A DNA stretch of 60,402 nt from Scytalidium lignicola (Eukaryota > Ascomycota > Leotiomycetes). A program made the position numbers and the translations under genes. Below the pieces are notes generated by a model that did not search any database, was not told where the DNA came from, and was given only the letters and a program-made list of their open reading frames with translations. The stretch spans positions 1-60,402 of the forward strand of contig NCSJ02000265.1 of assembly GCA_002812745.2 (NCBI GenBank). Direction: 5' to 3'. Positions 58,534-60,402 of the stretch are shown in pieces. Within the stretch, counting starts at the first letter, position 1; each line of letters opens with the position of its first letter.

Positions 58534-60039
58534 TTAAACAGCAATCACTGGAACACCTCTCTCCTCCCATTCTCGAGCAAGAGAAACCCAATTTTTATGT
58601 GAGCTTTCCCAAAGTTCTTGAAGAAATATTAAAATATTTGCATAATGTTTGAACCCTGTTTTCGATGACAGCATGCTACAAAGATTGCTCACAACAGATA
58701 TTCGCTTAGGGTCCAAACAGCTGCAAATCCCGGCAATAAAAATAGGCCATGGCAAATTATGTAGGAAACTGTCAATATTATCAAGTTTTTCTAATGCTGT
58801 GAATAGTAGCAAAGAGTGTCTTTTTTCATGTTCACTCATAGTAGACCCATGGAAGCGTTTACAAGCGTAGATTGCACCAGCATGATGATACGTTTGAACG
58901 AGTCGTATAAAGTCCTCCTTGAATATTTTTTTGCATGATGTGATGACTGGGCCTGCCAACAGAAGGGTTGAACTACACGCAATCTCGAATTCATCCTCGA
59001 GTTCTTCCATACGAGAGGATTCTGAAGATAAATCATAATCCTGATTTGGGATTGATCTAATCGTAATCCGATGTATGATAGTTAAGAAATGGCCAAAAAA
59101 GATATCTCCTTGACTAAGGTCAGGTAGAATGGCATGTCGTATGTGTTCCGAATTAAACAATGTTGTGCATGCTAGGATATCATATACAGAGAGTTGGTTT
59201 CTGAGAAATACAAACAGTTCGTCATTTGATGCTCTCTTTAGTGTTAACGTGTTGACCAGAATTCGGGCGGCATGTCTGTGAGATTGGGCGTGGGACAAAG
59301 CCGACCCAAGAAGTGAATAGTTTGAGAGAGTGAGCATAGTTGCGAGCAATCCCTCAGCAGTTCTTTCATCATTCTCATTGTGAATATGATTGACTTCGAA
59401 ATTTTTATCAATCATAAAACGAATTTGCTGAGTAATCATCAGAATTGCAGCCTGGCAAGCTGACTGTGAAAAGTCGGCTTCGATTTCCGAGTCACGAGGT
59501 AGATGTGCTGCAGCAATAGCTAGGATTGAAAGTCGTAACACTGGCTGCTTCTCAGCCAGTGGAATGACAAGACGTCTATACTCATTCTTTTCGGAATCTA
59601 GCCATACCATAATTGGAGTAATATGGTGAGCGTAGTGAAGAAGCAGTCGGTTTACGACTGGCTCAGGCAGCCGGCTTAGTGTAGCAAACACGCTATATTG
59701 ACAATCTATTTCTCTTGATGATTCGGTGCTAGCTTCCTGTATGAAGGAAATGGCATTATTGTTGTGGTGGAATTGATCATCTTCTAACGCCATAGGCGAC
59801 CGAAGGCCTCTGAATCGTCCGCGAACTGCGATAGCATTGGTCCAACGAAATCGAGGCCAGTATCCTGGACAATAAAGGCCTCTATTTGAACACTTTCTAC
59901 ACAAGGGTAGAGACCGATCGCATCTTATTCGTCTTCTATTACAAGTATAACAGTCTGGATAAAATTAGCTGAGGTCATAGATTATGACAAGGTACTGTGT
60001 ACCTTTAGTTGCATGTTGAATTGTAGCCTCAGAAACCAT
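58534..60039 (-). CDS. Zn2Cys6 transcription factor with fungal-specific domain, 485 aa
   Basis: Two exons on the minus strand: 60039-60003 and 59954-58534, with a 48-nt phase-1 intron. The first exon gives MVSEATIQHATK. The join produces the zinc cluster at Cys14, 17, 24, 31, 34 and 41 (spacing x2, x6, x6, x2, x6), a perfect Zn2Cys6 binuclear domain. If the downstream ATG at 59904 were used, the first three cysteines would be lost, so the two-exon model is preferred. After the cluster, LYCPGYWPRFRW is common in regulators with the fungal-specific transcription factor domain 2. That domain runs from about 80 on, with SRLPEPVVNRLLLHY, HITPIMVWLDS and LRLSILAIAAAHLP. It is a nuclear DNA-binding protein that usually recognises CGG triplets. 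It sits at the end of the cluster and is the likely pathway-specific regulator. Confidence 0.92.
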
Positions 60040-60402
60040 TTTATAGTCTTGAGGATCACAGCACAGATTAGTGTAGCTATAAGAATATGAAAGAAATTCA
60101 AACTTTGTCAATTTAGCTGAGTTGAGTTAAATGAGGTTAAGTTGACGTTGGTATAACAAAGTGTTAGAAGTCTCTCCAATCAAATCCACAGAAAGGTAAA
60201 TTAGGTAATCACACAGCCCTCAGGTTAGTTAACGTAACGTAAATCCCCATTCAACCGATCACCCCACTTAACCGATCACTTTCCCACCACCTAAATGTTC
60301 AACACCAAATATTCAACTAACAACAACGTCTATTTGAATAAATCTAATGATTAGCTAAATTAGGACATTTGAGCCTATTATGTCCCACATTTCCACATTC
60401 TG
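60040..60402. other. Upstream region of the regulator, window end
   Basis: The region contains the regulator promoter and sequence up to the window edge. Repeated CCGATCA motifs (AACCGATCACCCCACTTAAC and ACCGATCACTTTCC near 60256-60288) are notable but not interpretable. No gene was seen. Confidence 0.45.

Noticed and set aside
38603..60402. Secondary-metabolite synthesis cluster with a polyketide, peptide or terpene synthase
   Set aside because: No such enzyme is visible in the window. The tailoring-type genes alone do not prove biosynthesis, though a backbone gene could lie beyond 60402.
1..60402. tRNA, rRNA or CRISPR features
   Set aside because: I found no cloverleaf-like tRNA sequence, no rRNA segment and no CRISPR array by eye. 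A covariance-model scan would be needed to exclude small RNA genes.

Overview
The window looks like part of a filamentous ascomycete (Pezizomycotina) genome. The genes have short introns of about 50-75 nt with GT...AG ends, and the families are typical of these fungi: a HET-domain protein, a Zn2Cys6 regulator, a Dal5-like transporter and an NmrA-like protein. The repeats carry dense C-to-T and G-to-A damage that looks like repeat-induced point mutation (RIP). I cannot name the species.

The window has two compartments. Positions 1 to about 36,400 are AT-rich, repeat-derived DNA with almost no intact reading frames. In order it holds: an unassigned decayed block with a diverged direct duplication (about 3,155-3,975); a decayed giant gene joining an OrsD-like N-terminal region to a RecQ-type helicase (13,044-16,650, +); a 533-bp hAT-type non-autonomous element with a perfect 8-bp target duplication (18,322-18,854); a complete but RIP-destroyed Ty3/Gypsy retrotransposon with 244-bp LTRs (19,170-27,474) and an apparent antisense gene near its 3' end; a 25-bp minisatellite and a hexanucleotide array; the middle part of a second OrsD/RecQ-family gene (31,300-32,560) running into an LTR-like sequence (32,533-32,799); a Tc1/mariner transposase remnant (33,020-34,000, -); and a MULE transposase remnant (34,211-36,354, +).

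From 38,603 on, the DNA is ordinary gene-bearing sequence. It holds a HET-domain gene (+); an O-methyltransferase fragment lacking both ends (+); a four-exon metallo-beta-lactamase-fold hydrolase with a full lactonase-type metal site (+); an NmrA-like protein (+); an MFS transporter (-); an isopenicillin N synthase-like 2-oxoglutarate/Fe(II) oxygenase (-); a salicylate hydroxylase-like FAD monooxygenase (+); a Dal5-like MFS transporter (-); an amino acid/choline-type APC permease (+); and a Zn2Cys6 regulator (-). For the nine complete proteins I derived exon structures that give continuous reading frames and join conserved motifs correctly across the splice sites.

The nine genes from the O-methyltransferase fragment to the regulator read as one metabolic cluster. 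It has uptake or export (three transporters), oxygenation (flavin and 2-oxoglutarate enzymes), ring opening or hydrolysis (MBL fold), a redox-sensing or reductase-like NmrA protein and a dedicated regulator. No polyketide synthase, NRPS or terpene synthase is present, so breakdown or detoxification of an aromatic, lactone or lactam compound is a better guess than synthesis. The substrate is unknown. The cluster borders the transposon-rich compartment directly.
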